From contig CBDCWW010000005.1 in assembly GCA_965223585.1 (NCBI GenBank), positions 1 to 64,000 of the forward strand: DNA of 64,000 bases. The letters run 5' to 3'. How positions within the stretch are numbered: position 1 is the stretch's first letter; the number at the start of each line of letters is the position of its first letter. The position numbers and the translations under genes were made by a program. Under the pieces are notes generated by a model. It made no database searches. It worked only from the letters and a program-made list of their open reading frames with translations, and was not told where the DNA came from. This stretch comes from CBDCVN01 sp965223585 (GTDB lineage Bacteria; Deinococcota; Deinococci; Deinococcales; Trueperaceae). Shown piece by piece: positions 46,177 to 54,413 of the stretch.

Positions 46177-46841
46177 AAGTGGCCGCCTTGATTCCAGCTG
46201 CAGGGAAAGGCATACGCGTAGGTAGAGGACCAAAAGCTTTTTTAAAATTAGCTAATATAACTCTTTTAGAAAGGGTCATTAATGCTTTCTTAGAAGTAGA
46301 TGAAATCCTTGTAGCAGTTTCCCCAGAAATGCTGCTTAATGCAAACAAAATTGTCTGTGACCTAAGCCTTAAAAACAAAACTAAAGTGATAGTTGGTGGA
46401 GATACGAGACAAGCTAGCGTTTTTAAACTCCTTGAAGCTAGTGAGGCTGATATAGTCCTTATCCATGATGCTGCTAGGCCCTTTCTAACCTCTAACATTG
46501 TAAAGGCTATCATTCAAGCTGCTAAAGAACATGGAGCTGCTACTGTTGCAAAAAATGTAAACGATACCCTTGTTGAAACTGCTACAGGCAAGGCAATTGA
46601 CCGCTCCCAACTAAAAGCAATTCAAACCCCGCAAGGGTTTAAGTATAAACTTATTCTAGAAGCACACTTAAATGCTTTAGAGAAAAGCATAGTAGCCACT
46701 GATGATGCTGGACTTATATGGCATCTAGGGCACAGGATTGCTTTTGTGGAGGGCAGCAATTGGCTTATGAAGATAACTACCCCTACTGATTTTGCCATAG
46801 CAGAGGTGCTAGCAACTAAATGGGATAAGGAATATAATTAG
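46173..46841 (+). CDS. ispD: 2-C-methyl-D-erythritol 4-phosphate cytidylyltransferase
   Basis: IspD attaches CMP to methylerythritol phosphate in the non-mevalonate isoprenoid pathway. The nucleotide-binding VAALIPAAGKGIRVGRGPK (about 3-20), VIVGGDTRQASVFKLLE (about 72-88), VLIHDAARPFL (about 95-105), AIQTPQGFKYKLI (about 149) and TDDAGL motifs are intact. The TTG start at 46173 overlaps the ubiX stop, so translation is coupled. Isoprenoid units from this pathway also supply the prenyl donor of UbiX, a sensible pairing. The ferredoxin-like gene follows after 9 bp. Confidence 0.95.
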   Translation: MKVAALIPAAGKGIRVGRGPKAFLKLANITLLERVINAFLEVDEILVAVSPEMLLNANKIVCDLSLKNKTKVIVGGDTRQASVFKLLEASEADIVLIHDAARPFLTSNIVKAIIQAAKEHGAATVAKNVNDTLVETATGKAIDRSQLKAIQTPQGFKYKLILEAHLNALEKSIVATDDAGLIWHLGHRIAFVEGSNWLMKITTPTDFAIAEVLATKWDKEYN

Positions 46842-46850
46842 AAAACATAA

Positions 46851-47825
46851 ATGCTCGAGCAACTCCTAAATCTAATAAGTAAAGCGACTAGTATAAGTCC
46901 TAAATACACACCTGAACATTGTCTGGTGGTTACTCATGCTATAGGTGGTTGTGACAAATGCCAGAAAGTTTGCCCCCATGAGGCTATAAGCATTAAAAGG
47001 CAAGTAGAGATAGGTGAACTTGATTGCACTGGTTGTGGGCTATGTGTACAAGCTTGTCCTTCACAAGCGCTCGAGCCCAGTATAAGTTACCAAAGAGGTG
47101 CTCCTTTAAAATGCTCGCAGGTTAAGGGCAATTCACAAAGCATACAGTGCCTAGGCCGTTTACAAGCCACTGACATCTTGCGCTTAGCAGGTAAACAAAA
47201 CAAGGCAACCTTGGTTAGAAATGATTGTGCTAACTGTCCTATCGGTAGTTCAGTCATCATTAATGCACTGGACACCATTCTAGCAGAGGCACAAGCTCTT
47301 TCTGAGCTTATTGGCTTTAGCTTGGCAACTACAGTGTTAGTAAAAGAAAAATTTGATGCTACTGACCTTCCTGACAAACTAAATCGCCGTGATTTTTTGC
47401 GAGGTAGCTTCCAAGGCTTACAAGCTGGAACAGCTGACATACTGGCACCCTTAGAGAATCTAGTCCCTGAGGATGAAAATCCTTTACCTTTAGAACACAC
47501 CAGAAAACTTAAACTTTTAGAGCTAGCTGAACTTGTGCCAGAAGCAGAGGTTGCTTGGGCTTTGCCTCGGGTAAAAGAAGGCTGCATCATGTGTCCTGTA
47601 TGCACTAATGTCTGCCCTACTAATGCTTTTAACCGCAAGTTTGAATCAGACAAAGATGGAACCTTACAGCTTGTACCTGAGCTTTGTAATGGTTGCAATG
47701 CCTGCACATTATCTTGCCCTGTAGGAGTCATTACTCTTGATGAAGTGGTAAGATGGAGTGAGATTTCTAGTGGTATGCAAGAAGTTTACCATCAAAAGAA
47801 AATTTCAGAGACTGTTTCACAGTAA
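46851..47825 (+). CDS. Multi-cluster 4Fe-4S ferredoxin-type protein, 324 aa
   Basis: Four CxxCxxCxxxCP-type clusters are visible: GGCDKCQKVCP (about 30), LDCTGCGLCVQACP (about 56), GCIMCPVCTNVCP (about 243) and ELCNGCNACTLSCP (about 274). This gives pairs at both ends. The middle part (about 80-230) has a further NDCANCPIG motif. It also has RRDFLRGS, which resembles a twin-arginine motif but is internal, so export by Tat is unlikely. The protein is probably a cytoplasmic electron carrier or the Fe-S subunit of an unidentified oxidoreductase. It follows ispD by 9 bp, making a ubiX-ispD-ferredoxin unit. The partner enzyme is not visible. Confidence 0.8.
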   Translation: MLEQLLNLISKATSISPKYTPEHCLVVTHAIGGCDKCQKVCPHEAISIKRQVEIGELDCTGCGLCVQACPSQALEPSISYQRGAPLKCSQVKGNSQSIQCLGRLQATDILRLAGKQNKATLVRNDCANCPIGSSVIINALDTILAEAQALSELIGFSLATTVLVKEKFDATDLPDKLNRRDFLRGSFQGLQAGTADILAPLENLVPEDENPLPLEHTRKLKLLELAELVPEAEVAWALPRVKEGCIMCPVCTNVCPTNAFNRKFESDKDGTLQLVPELCNGCNACTLSCPVGVITLDEVVRWSEISSGMQEVYHQKKISETVSQ

Positions 47826-47965
47826 TGCTTAGACATACCTTAGAACCAGATCTATGGGATTACTCGAGTCCTATATTTGCACTAGGTCAAAAAGGAAAAT
47901 GCTGTAAGTAAGAGGAAAATTGTACCTACCTAGGTTTAGTACCTTAGGTTTTCCAAGTCCATGTT

Positions 47966-48601
47966 ATGTCAATCGTTACTGCTATAATTCCTGCATACAA
48001 TGAGGCTAATAGAATTGCCCATACATTAAATATGGTTCAAAGGTTTGTTGATGAGGTTATTGTGGTTGATGATGCTAGTACGGACAGTACCGCAGAAATC
48101 TCAAGAAAACTAGGAGCTAAGGTTCTTACTCAAACAAAGAACAAGGGTTACATCAAAGCTATTAAGTATGGTTTCAAGGAGGCAACAGGAGACATTGTAG
48201 TTACATTAGACGCTGATGGTGAATTTCCAGCCCAAGAAATACCTGAATTGATCAAACCAATTATTAATGGTGATGCTGATATGGTTCAGGGGCACCGAAA
48301 TTTCATTCCTAGACCATCAGAAAGAATTATAACTTGGTTAGCTCAGAGAAAAGCAAATGTAGGTGATTCAGGCACAGGTTTACGTGCCCTAAGAACTAAA
48401 TTAGCAAAAACATTAGATCTTAAAGGTGCGTGCATTTGTGGTGTATTTTCCTTAGAAGTTGCTGCAAAGGGAGGAAAAATAGTTGAAATACCCATAATCT
48501 TACAAAAGGTTGAAAAACCAAGAAAAATTGCTTGGTTCCACATTAAGCAACTTTTTTATTTGTTACCGTGGTTTTTTAAAAAGTTTGAAAGAAAGATCTA
48601 G
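47966..48601 (+). CDS. Family 2 glycosyltransferase
   Basis: The 211-residue protein is a compact GT-A glycosyltransferase: VTAIIPAYNEANRI at the N-terminus, EVIVVDDASTDSTAEI (about 31-46), GDIVVTLDADGEFPAQEIPEL (metal-binding DxD, about 78-86) and MVQGHRNF. There is no C-terminal membrane domain, although the end (FYLLPWFFKK) is hydrophobic. It resembles polyprenyl-phosphate sugar synthases of the DPM1 type but the acceptor is not determined. The ATG at 47966 has a poor ribosome site. It is convergent with the AI-2E-family permease. Confidence 0.88.
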   Translation: MSIVTAIIPAYNEANRIAHTLNMVQRFVDEVIVVDDASTDSTAEISRKLGAKVLTQTKNKGYIKAIKYGFKEATGDIVVTLDADGEFPAQEIPELIKPIINGDADMVQGHRNFIPRPSERIITWLAQRKANVGDSGTGLRALRTKLAKTLDLKGACICGVFSLEVAAKGGKIVEIPIILQKVEKPRKIAWFHIKQLFYLLPWFFKKFERKI

Positions 48602-48689
48602 CTGTTGTATCCAGTAAACACGCAAAGAATCTATTTGTAATGGGCAGTTCTCTTATGCTCGAGCCAACCAAGAAGCGGTTTCGAACAAC

Positions 48690-49838
48690 CTAAACAAGAG
48701 TAGTATCTGATTGCACCTCACTAGTGGCAGGTTTCTTGTACCAATCGCTTTCTTTATAATAATCTAGATAGAGAAGTTGTAAAAAAGCTGCAATAGGAAC
48801 AGCTAATAAAATACCCCAAAAACCAAAGAGTGTTGATCCTGCTAGAAGAGATATTAAAATAACTACTGGGTGAACATGAACACCTTTTGACAAGAGTAAG
48901 GGTCCTAAAAGATTACCATCGAGCTGCTCTAAAATTTGCATAATAATAAGAACAATAAGCGCCTTTTGCCACCCTAGGGTAGATAGAGTTATAAGTGAAG
49001 ATATTAAAGTAGCTGTAAGAGGACCTAGATAAGGAATGGGGTTAAGAACTAAAGCAAAGAAACCTAGTGAAGCTGATTCTGGCACGCCTATTATTGATAA
49101 AACTATCCAAACAACAAACCCCATAATAAACGCTTCTATAAATTTAGCGCGGATGTATCCTCCTACAGAAACATCAAGCTTATTAGCTAAATCGAGGACA
49201 AATTTTCTGTTGCGCTCAGGGAAAATGTTTAGTAAGCCCTTCTTGATTTTGGGTAAACCTATTAGCATAAAGGTAGTTAACATAAAGAAAACAAAGGTCT
49301 GGAAAAACCTTTCTATAAAATGAGTTAATCCCTTTACAATACTACCTACACCTTGAAAAAGGTTACTGGCACTTGCTGACAGGAATTCTAACTTTAAGAT
49401 TTCTTCTTGCCAATTTGCTATAGATCCACCATTCATATTTTGTTCTAGAAAATCCAATAAGTGCCCCATAGAATGTTGCAGCCAACTGGGTGCAGAGGTG
49501 TTCAGCCAACCAAGAAAACTTTCCCATGTAGGAACAAGTAACAGTGGTAAGGCAGCTATGTGCACAAGCAAATCTGTTAAAAGAATTCCACCTAACAACA
49601 CAAAAGCCAAGAAGACAAATATGCTTATTCCTACACCTAATAATCTTGGGCAAATGCGTCTGTTGGCGGCACATTGTACAGGTGGGTCTAAAATGTAGGC
49701 AATAATAAAAGCCCCTAGAAAGCTACCCCAAACAACTCTTGTTTTAATAAGAATTAGCACAACAACTAAAGTAATAAGGCTTATGAATATAAGCTTTAAA
49801 TAGATGTTTTGCCAAATTTGCTTGAAGGTGTTTTCCAT
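48690..49838 (-). CDS. AI-2E family (PerM/YdiK) transporter-like membrane protein
   Basis: Seven or eight membrane segments over 382 residues follow the AI-2E family pattern: paired N-terminal helices (LIFISLITLVVVLILIKTR), the FIIAYILDPPV loop, a long extracytoplasmic middle part, and the C-terminal block GFFALVLNPIPYLGPL, LEQLDGNLLGPLLLSKGVHVHP, GILLAVPIAAFLQLLYLD. The family includes exporters and Na+/H+ antiporters; the substrate is unknown. The ATG at 49838 is a clear start. It is a single gene between the glycosyltransferase and katG. Confidence 0.92.
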   Translation of the reverse strand: MENTFKQIWQNIYLKLIFISLITLVVVLILIKTRVVWGSFLGAFIIAYILDPPVQCAANRRICPRLLGVGISIFVFLAFVLLGGILLTDLLVHIAALPLLLVPTWESFLGWLNTSAPSWLQHSMGHLLDFLEQNMNGGSIANWQEEILKLEFLSASASNLFQGVGSIVKGLTHFIERFFQTFVFFMLTTFMLIGLPKIKKGLLNIFPERNRKFVLDLANKLDVSVGGYIRAKFIEAFIMGFVVWIVLSIIGVPESASLGFFALVLNPIPYLGPLTATLISSLITLSTLGWQKALIVLIIMQILEQLDGNLLGPLLLSKGVHVHPVVILISLLAGSTLFGFWGILLAVPIAAFLQLLYLDYYKESDWYKKPATSEVQSDTTLV

Positions 49839-50003
49839 ATTTACTTACAGATAAGGGCAAAGAGTGTTAAGTGTGTGGTAAAGCCCTTATGCACCCTCAT
49901 AGATTAAAAAACTAAATGTTCTTTACAAAGTTAATAGGAAAGCGATAAGCTCTGATTTTCTTGCTCCTCGAGCTGAAGCTCTAAGATTAAATTTTTGTAA
50001 GCT

Positions 50004-50037
50004 TGGAGTTGTGGTGGTATTGTCACCACAACTCCAA
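50004..50037 (-). terminator. Strong hairpin after katG
   Basis: A perfect 14-bp stem (TTGGAGTTGTGGTG paired with CACCACAACTCCAA) with a 6-nt loop lies 20 bp beyond the katG stop. No long T-run follows, so it may stabilise the mRNA end as well as terminate. Confidence 0.6.
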
Positions 50038-50056
50038 ATGGCTAGGTTGTTTACTC

Positions 50057-52504
50057 CTAAAGATCAAAGCGATCAGCTTGCATCACTTTCACCCAAGCAG
50101 CTACGAAGTCTTGCGCAAAGCTCTCTTGCGCATTCTCAAAGGCATAAACTTCAGCGATCGCTCGTAGTTCAGAGTTTGAACCGAAGATCAGATCAACCGA
50201 AGTAGCAGAGTATTTCACCTCACCAGTTTCACGATCAACGCCTTCATAGAGGCCATCCGTTTCGGATTTCTGCCATTGGGTAGACATATCAAGCAAATTC
50301 ACGAAGAAATCATTGGTCAATGTACCGGGTTCGCTAGTGAAAACACCGTGCTCTACATCACCTGTATTTGCACCTAGTGCACGCATACCACCTATCAAGA
50401 CTGTCATCTCCGGCACGGTTAGATTAAGCTGATCCGCCTTATCGACAAGCATTTCTGTTGGAGAACGATAAGCCTTTTCCTCATTGAAGTAGTTACGGAA
50501 GGCGTCTGCTGTCGGTTCTAACAATGCAAAAGATTCTACGTCCGTTTTGTCTTGAGTCGCATCTGCACGACCCGGTTCAAAAGGTACACTAACTTCAACG
50601 CCAGCATCTTCTGCTGCTTTTTCAATTGCAGCTGCACCACCTAGAATGATCAAGTCAGCTAGAGAAACTTTGCTTCCGCTCGAGGACTCATTAAAGCCTT
50701 CCTGAATCTCTGTGAGCTTCTCTAGTACTTTAGAGAGCTCTTCTGGGTTATTGACTTCCCAATCTTTTTGCGGGTCAAGCGCAATACGGGCACCATTTGC
50801 ACCACCACGCATATCACTGCCGCGGAAGCTTGAAGCAGATGCCCATGCGGTACGCACTAATTCAGGCACAGTCAGTTCAGATTCAAGAATCTCTGCTTTG
50901 AGACTCTCAATATCATCACTACTAATTAACTCGTAATCCACTTCTGGAATTGGATCTTGCCAAATAAATTCTTCTTCTGGCACGTCATCACCTAGATATC
51001 GTGTGCGTGGCCCCATATCACGGTGGGTCAACTTAAACCAAGCTTTGGCAAATGCCTGTTGGTATTCGTCGGGATTGGCTAAGAAACGCTCAGCAATCTT
51101 TTTATATTCTGGGTCGAACTTCAGCGCTAAATCTGCTGTTGTCATAACAGGTGGATTGAACTTGCCTTCAATATGTGCATCCGGTACTGACTCATGTAGT
51201 GATTCATCAGTTGGAATCCATTGAATCCCACCACCGGGGCTTTCGGTTTGCTCCCAGTCAAAGTTAAGCAGATTCTCTAGGTAAAGTGTAGTCCATTGTG
51301 TTGGAGCTTGTGTCCAAGCGCCTTCAAAGCCACTAGTAAAGGTATCTTCAGAATGGCCCTTACCGCACTCATTTTTCCAGCCAAGCCCCTGCTCTTCAAT
51401 AGCAGCAGCACCGGGTTCAGGACCCACACAATCGCTCGACTTGTACGCACCGTGCATCTTACCAAAAGTGTGACCGCCAGCAACTAGGGCTACGACTTCT
51501 TCGTCATTCATCGCCATACGACCAAAAGAGACACGAATATTTTTTGCTGAAGCGACGGGGTCTGGGTTACCCATTGGGCCTTGCGGATTCACATAAATGA
51601 GTCCCATATGTATAGCGCCAAGAGGTCGTTGTAATTCACCATCTTTGTCTTGGCGATCGCTTGCGAGCATTTCAACTTCAGGTCCCCAATAGACCAAGTC
51701 CGGTTCCCAATCATCTGTGCGACCACCAGCAAAACCATATGTCTCAAAGCCCATATTTTCTAGTGATACATTACCTGTCAAAATTAATAAATCAGCCCAT
51801 GAGAGACTGTGACCATATTTTTGTTTTACTGGCCATAACAAACGGCGTGCTTTATCTAAGCTAGCATTATCTGGCCAGCTATTGAGCGGATCAAAACGCA
51901 TCTGTCCACCATCACCGCCACCACGTCCATCGAGTGTACGGTACGTGCCTGCGCTGTGCCATGACATACGGATAAACAAGGGACCATAATTACCAAAATC
52001 GGCAGGCCACCAATCTTGCGAAGTCGTCAACAGTGCGTCAATATCTTCTTTAACCGCATCGATATCTAACTTTGCAAATTCTTCTGCATAGTTAAAATCT
52101 TCACCTGCAGGGTTTGAGCGCAGATCATGATCGCGAAGTATTGAAAGATCAAGCTGATCTGGCCACCAGAACTGATTTGATTTTGCCTGTCCTGCAGCTA
52201 CAACAGAGGCATATTCTTCAGCTTCTTCTTCTACTTCCTCTGACTCTTCTTCAACAGTTTCTTCTGTTTCTTCTGATGCCTCTTCAGCAGTCTCTCCTAC
52301 ATCTTCCGATGTTTCTTCCGAGGCCTCCTCTTCTTCAACAACCTCCTCTGTCTCTTCTGATGCGCTTTGAACTACTTCTTCCACTACTTCTGCCTCAGAA
52401 TCCTGAGCGTCGTCTTGAGCATAGATTACACCCAAAGCAACGAGAAGCAGCAAGACAAATGTAAGTGGTAACATCCAATGATGCTTAGTTAAAAACAACT
52501 TCAC
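50057..52504 (-). CDS. katG: Exported catalase-peroxidase with acidic linker
   Basis: KatG is a bifunctional haem catalase-peroxidase. The distal-site RMSWHSAGTYR (Arg/Trp/His, about 180-190), LIYVNPQGP (Tyr, about 303), FGRMAMNDEE (Met, about 326) and GGHTFGK (proximal His, about 346) are intact, so the Trp-Tyr-Met adduct can form. The inactive second domain completes 815 residues; cytoplasmic KatG has about 730. The difference is an N-terminal signal peptide (about 1-30, ending VIYAQDD) and a ~65-residue Glu/Ser/Thr repeat (about 32-97), so the enzyme is probably periplasmic or surface-exposed. Start GTG 52504 after AAGGAGAG. Two GCGATCGC palindromes and a higher G+C hint at transfer, perhaps from cyanobacteria. 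Confidence 0.95.
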   Translation of the reverse strand: MKLFLTKHHWMLPLTFVLLLLVALGVIYAQDDAQDSEAEVVEEVVQSASEETEEVVEEEEASEETSEDVGETAEEASEETEETVEEESEEVEEEAEEYASVVAAGQAKSNQFWWPDQLDLSILRDHDLRSNPAGEDFNYAEEFAKLDIDAVKEDIDALLTTSQDWWPADFGNYGPLFIRMSWHSAGTYRTLDGRGGGDGGQMRFDPLNSWPDNASLDKARRLLWPVKQKYGHSLSWADLLILTGNVSLENMGFETYGFAGGRTDDWEPDLVYWGPEVEMLASDRQDKDGELQRPLGAIHMGLIYVNPQGPMGNPDPVASAKNIRVSFGRMAMNDEEVVALVAGGHTFGKMHGAYKSSDCVGPEPGAAAIEEQGLGWKNECGKGHSEDTFTSGFEGAWTQAPTQWTTLYLENLLNFDWEQTESPGGGIQWIPTDESLHESVPDAHIEGKFNPPVMTTADLALKFDPEYKKIAERFLANPDEYQQAFAKAWFKLTHRDMGPRTRYLGDDVPEEEFIWQDPIPEVDYELISSDDIESLKAEILESELTVPELVRTAWASASSFRGSDMRGGANGARIALDPQKDWEVNNPEELSKVLEKLTEIQEGFNESSSGSKVSLADLIILGGAAAIEKAAEDAGVEVSVPFEPGRADATQDKTDVESFALLEPTADAFRNYFNEEKAYRSPTEMLVDKADQLNLTVPEMTVLIGGMRALGANTGDVEHGVFTSEPGTLTNDFFVNLLDMSTQWQKSETDGLYEGVDRETGEVKYSATSVDLIFGSNSELRAIAEVYAFENAQESFAQDFVAAWVKVMQADRFDL

Positions 52505-52652
52505 TGTATCTCTCCTTTCTAAGGAAATATGACTAAATTTTACTTACCTGAGGGCCATAAGGTGTTCTACCACACCATGTCATTGTAATCATTAAGTTTT
52601 AGAAAATTCAAATAGGTAAAATCTATATGCATATCATTCTTTTTTATAAAGG

Positions 52653-52700
52653 ACTTGTTCAGGATAGGCTTGTGTACATTGTAAAATGTATACTTGTTCA
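52653..52700 (-). promoter_or_regulatory. Candidate operator upstream of katG
   Basis: A dyad (GTGTACATT, 4 nt, AATGTATAC, 52672-52693) is flanked by two direct copies of ACTTGTTCA (52653 and 52692, overlapping the dyad). It lies about 150-195 bp upstream of katG, where OxyR could bind. No protein is demonstrated to bind it. Confidence 0.35.
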
Positions 52701-52933
52701 ATTTAAAGTTCACAAGCTACACTATGTAAAAGTAAAATCTTGATAAGTGCACAAACTTTTTGTCCAATGAGTCAATTATTCAGTGCATTATTTTGTTTCC
52801 TAGCGACTCCAAGCAAGGCTTGTTAAGATTATGTCAAAATTCGATCTTTGTAGTGCATAGTGCCCTTCCTAGACACTGTGTCTATACAAGGCCTTATACA
52901 CAATAAAAACTAAATTCTGTATCCAATGATTTG

Positions 52934-52962
52934 GTAGGGGCGTATTGCTTTTGCGCCCCTAC
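52934..52962. repeat. GTAGGGGCG...CGCCCCTAC hairpin
   Basis: A 9-bp perfect stem around an 11-nt loop lies in the katG-oxyR intergenic region. Palindromes of this wording are common interspersed repeats in cyanobacteria. Its role here is unknown. Confidence 0.6.
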
Positions 52963-53042
52963 ATCGCTATATTCATCTTTGCTGTACTGGATCAAGTAGT
53001 TATAATGTATAATGTTTACAGCATAGCAATACAGAATAACAT

Positions 53043-53957
53043 CTATAGCTTTAGCTCTTCTGGCAAGACTTCCATCACAGTATTAACATAAGCTTCAATC
53101 AAATGTCTTTTTAAGTAGCTTTTGTTGCGTACTAAAAAAACATTACGCTTAGGTACGTCTTGGGAAAAAGTTTTTAGGTAACGAGCTTTTTTCTCTTCCT
53201 CGAGATAAAGAGTAGCAAGATAAGGTAATAAGGTCATGCCACCACTTCTCTCAATCATTTTCATAAGTGTTTCTAGATTACCACTTTCAAAGCATATAGA
53301 GCGGTTCTCGTCACAATAATCACTTAGTTTACTGCATAGCTCGAGCACCTGAGTTCTAAAACAATGCCCTTCCTGTAAAAGCCACATGTCCTTTAATGAC
53401 AACCCTTTAGATTCAATACTAGGTTTTTGGGCTAGACGGTGACTAGGGGCAATAAAGGCTACAAAGTGCTCTGTAAACAAAGGTTCAAAAGTAAGGCTAG
53501 GTTCTGGTTCAATTGTAGCAATAATACCAGCATCAAGCTTATCAGCAAGGATATTTTCAATAACTATCGAAGTGGTCATTTCATGTATGCTTAACTGAAT
53601 TCGTGGATAACGTTCAGCGAAAAGTGGAGCCATTAATGGTAATAAATAAGGTGAAATGGTTGGTATTATGCCAAGGTGCAATTCACCAACAAGCTCACTG
53701 TTTGCTTCATTAATAAGATCTTTTATACGCGCATTTTCTCGTAAAGTAACACGCGCTTGAGCAATAATCTTTTTGCCTAAATCTGTAGGAGTAATAGGTT
53801 TTTTAGTGCGGTCAAAAACCTCAATACCTAACTCTTCCTCGAGTTTTTGAACTTGCATACTTAAAGTAGGCTGAGATACAAAACTTTTTTCAGCAGCAGT
53901 AGCAAAATGCCTATAGGTGTCTAAGGCAACAATGTACTTGAGTTGAGTTATGGTCAT
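53043..53957 (-). CDS. oxyR: OxyR-type LysR-family hydrogen-peroxide sensor
   Basis: This is a LysR regulator with the N-terminal winged helix (LKYIVALDTYRHFATAAEKSF, PTLSMQVQKLEEELG) and a periplasmic-binding-protein-like effector domain. The stretch EGHCFRTQVLELC contains Cys199 and Cys208, the same numbering and spacing as the redox switch of E. coli OxyR, so peroxide sensing through a disulfide is well supported. At 304 residues it has the standard length. CGGAGAA precedes the ATG at 53957. It lies just upstream of katG on the same strand, separated by ~540 bp, and is the obvious candidate activator. Confidence 0.95.
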   Translation of the reverse strand: MTITQLKYIVALDTYRHFATAAEKSFVSQPTLSMQVQKLEEELGIEVFDRTKKPITPTDLGKKIIAQARVTLRENARIKDLINEANSELVGELHLGIIPTISPYLLPLMAPLFAERYPRIQLSIHEMTTSIVIENILADKLDAGIIATIEPEPSLTFEPLFTEHFVAFIAPSHRLAQKPSIESKGLSLKDMWLLQEGHCFRTQVLELCSKLSDYCDENRSICFESGNLETLMKMIERSGGMTLLPYLATLYLEEEKKARYLKTFSQDVPKRNVFLVRNKSYLKRHLIEAYVNTVMEVLPEELKL

Positions 53958-54211
53958 TTATATGTTCTCCGGGAAGTTAAAGTATACTAATAGCCTACAA
54001 TTATTAATTTACAAAAGCAATCGATTTAAATTATAAGAAATAAACTATTCTGCAAACGGGTTAAAAATGAACCTGATCCTAACTGATTAATTGGCTCAAA
54101 GCCTTAGTAATTTTACGGAAACGTGCTTAGAGCAAGAAATAAAATAAGCCTACAATGCGTTGTCAGATTCCGATTTTATTTGATGAATCTGCCAAGGGCA
54201 ATTCAACGCTC

Positions 54212-54239
54212 GTAGAGACGCAATTAATTGCGTCTCTAC
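54212..54239. repeat. Perfect 28-bp palindrome
   Basis: GTAGAGACGCAATT and its exact complement form a 28-bp palindrome with no loop. The wording matches an interspersed palindrome familiar from cyanobacteria. It lies in the 456-bp interval 53958-54413, between oxyR and the diguanylate cyclase, where I see no gene. Confidence 0.75.
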
Positions 54240-54413
54240 ACGCACAAATTAGCAATTAACAAACTCGGACATTATATGCAAGAATATCGTACCCCTCTTT
54301 TGCATAGAAATTTCCTGCATCATCCCATACATATATTTGCCGACTCCGTGTCTGCAGTTTTCATATATTCAGCCTCGTTTAACTTTGCATCGTAATATTA
54401 ACTACAGCAACTT

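Noticed and set aside
47087..47731. 214-aa minus-strand frame opposite the ferredoxin gene
   Set aside because: It is a long shadow of the Cys-rich coding strand. The plus strand has four intact Fe-S motifs and operon spacing.
52114..52464. Leu/Pro-rich plus-strand frame opposite the katG leader
   Set aside because: It is the complement of the Glu/Ser/Thr repeat linker; the repeat creates the open frame.
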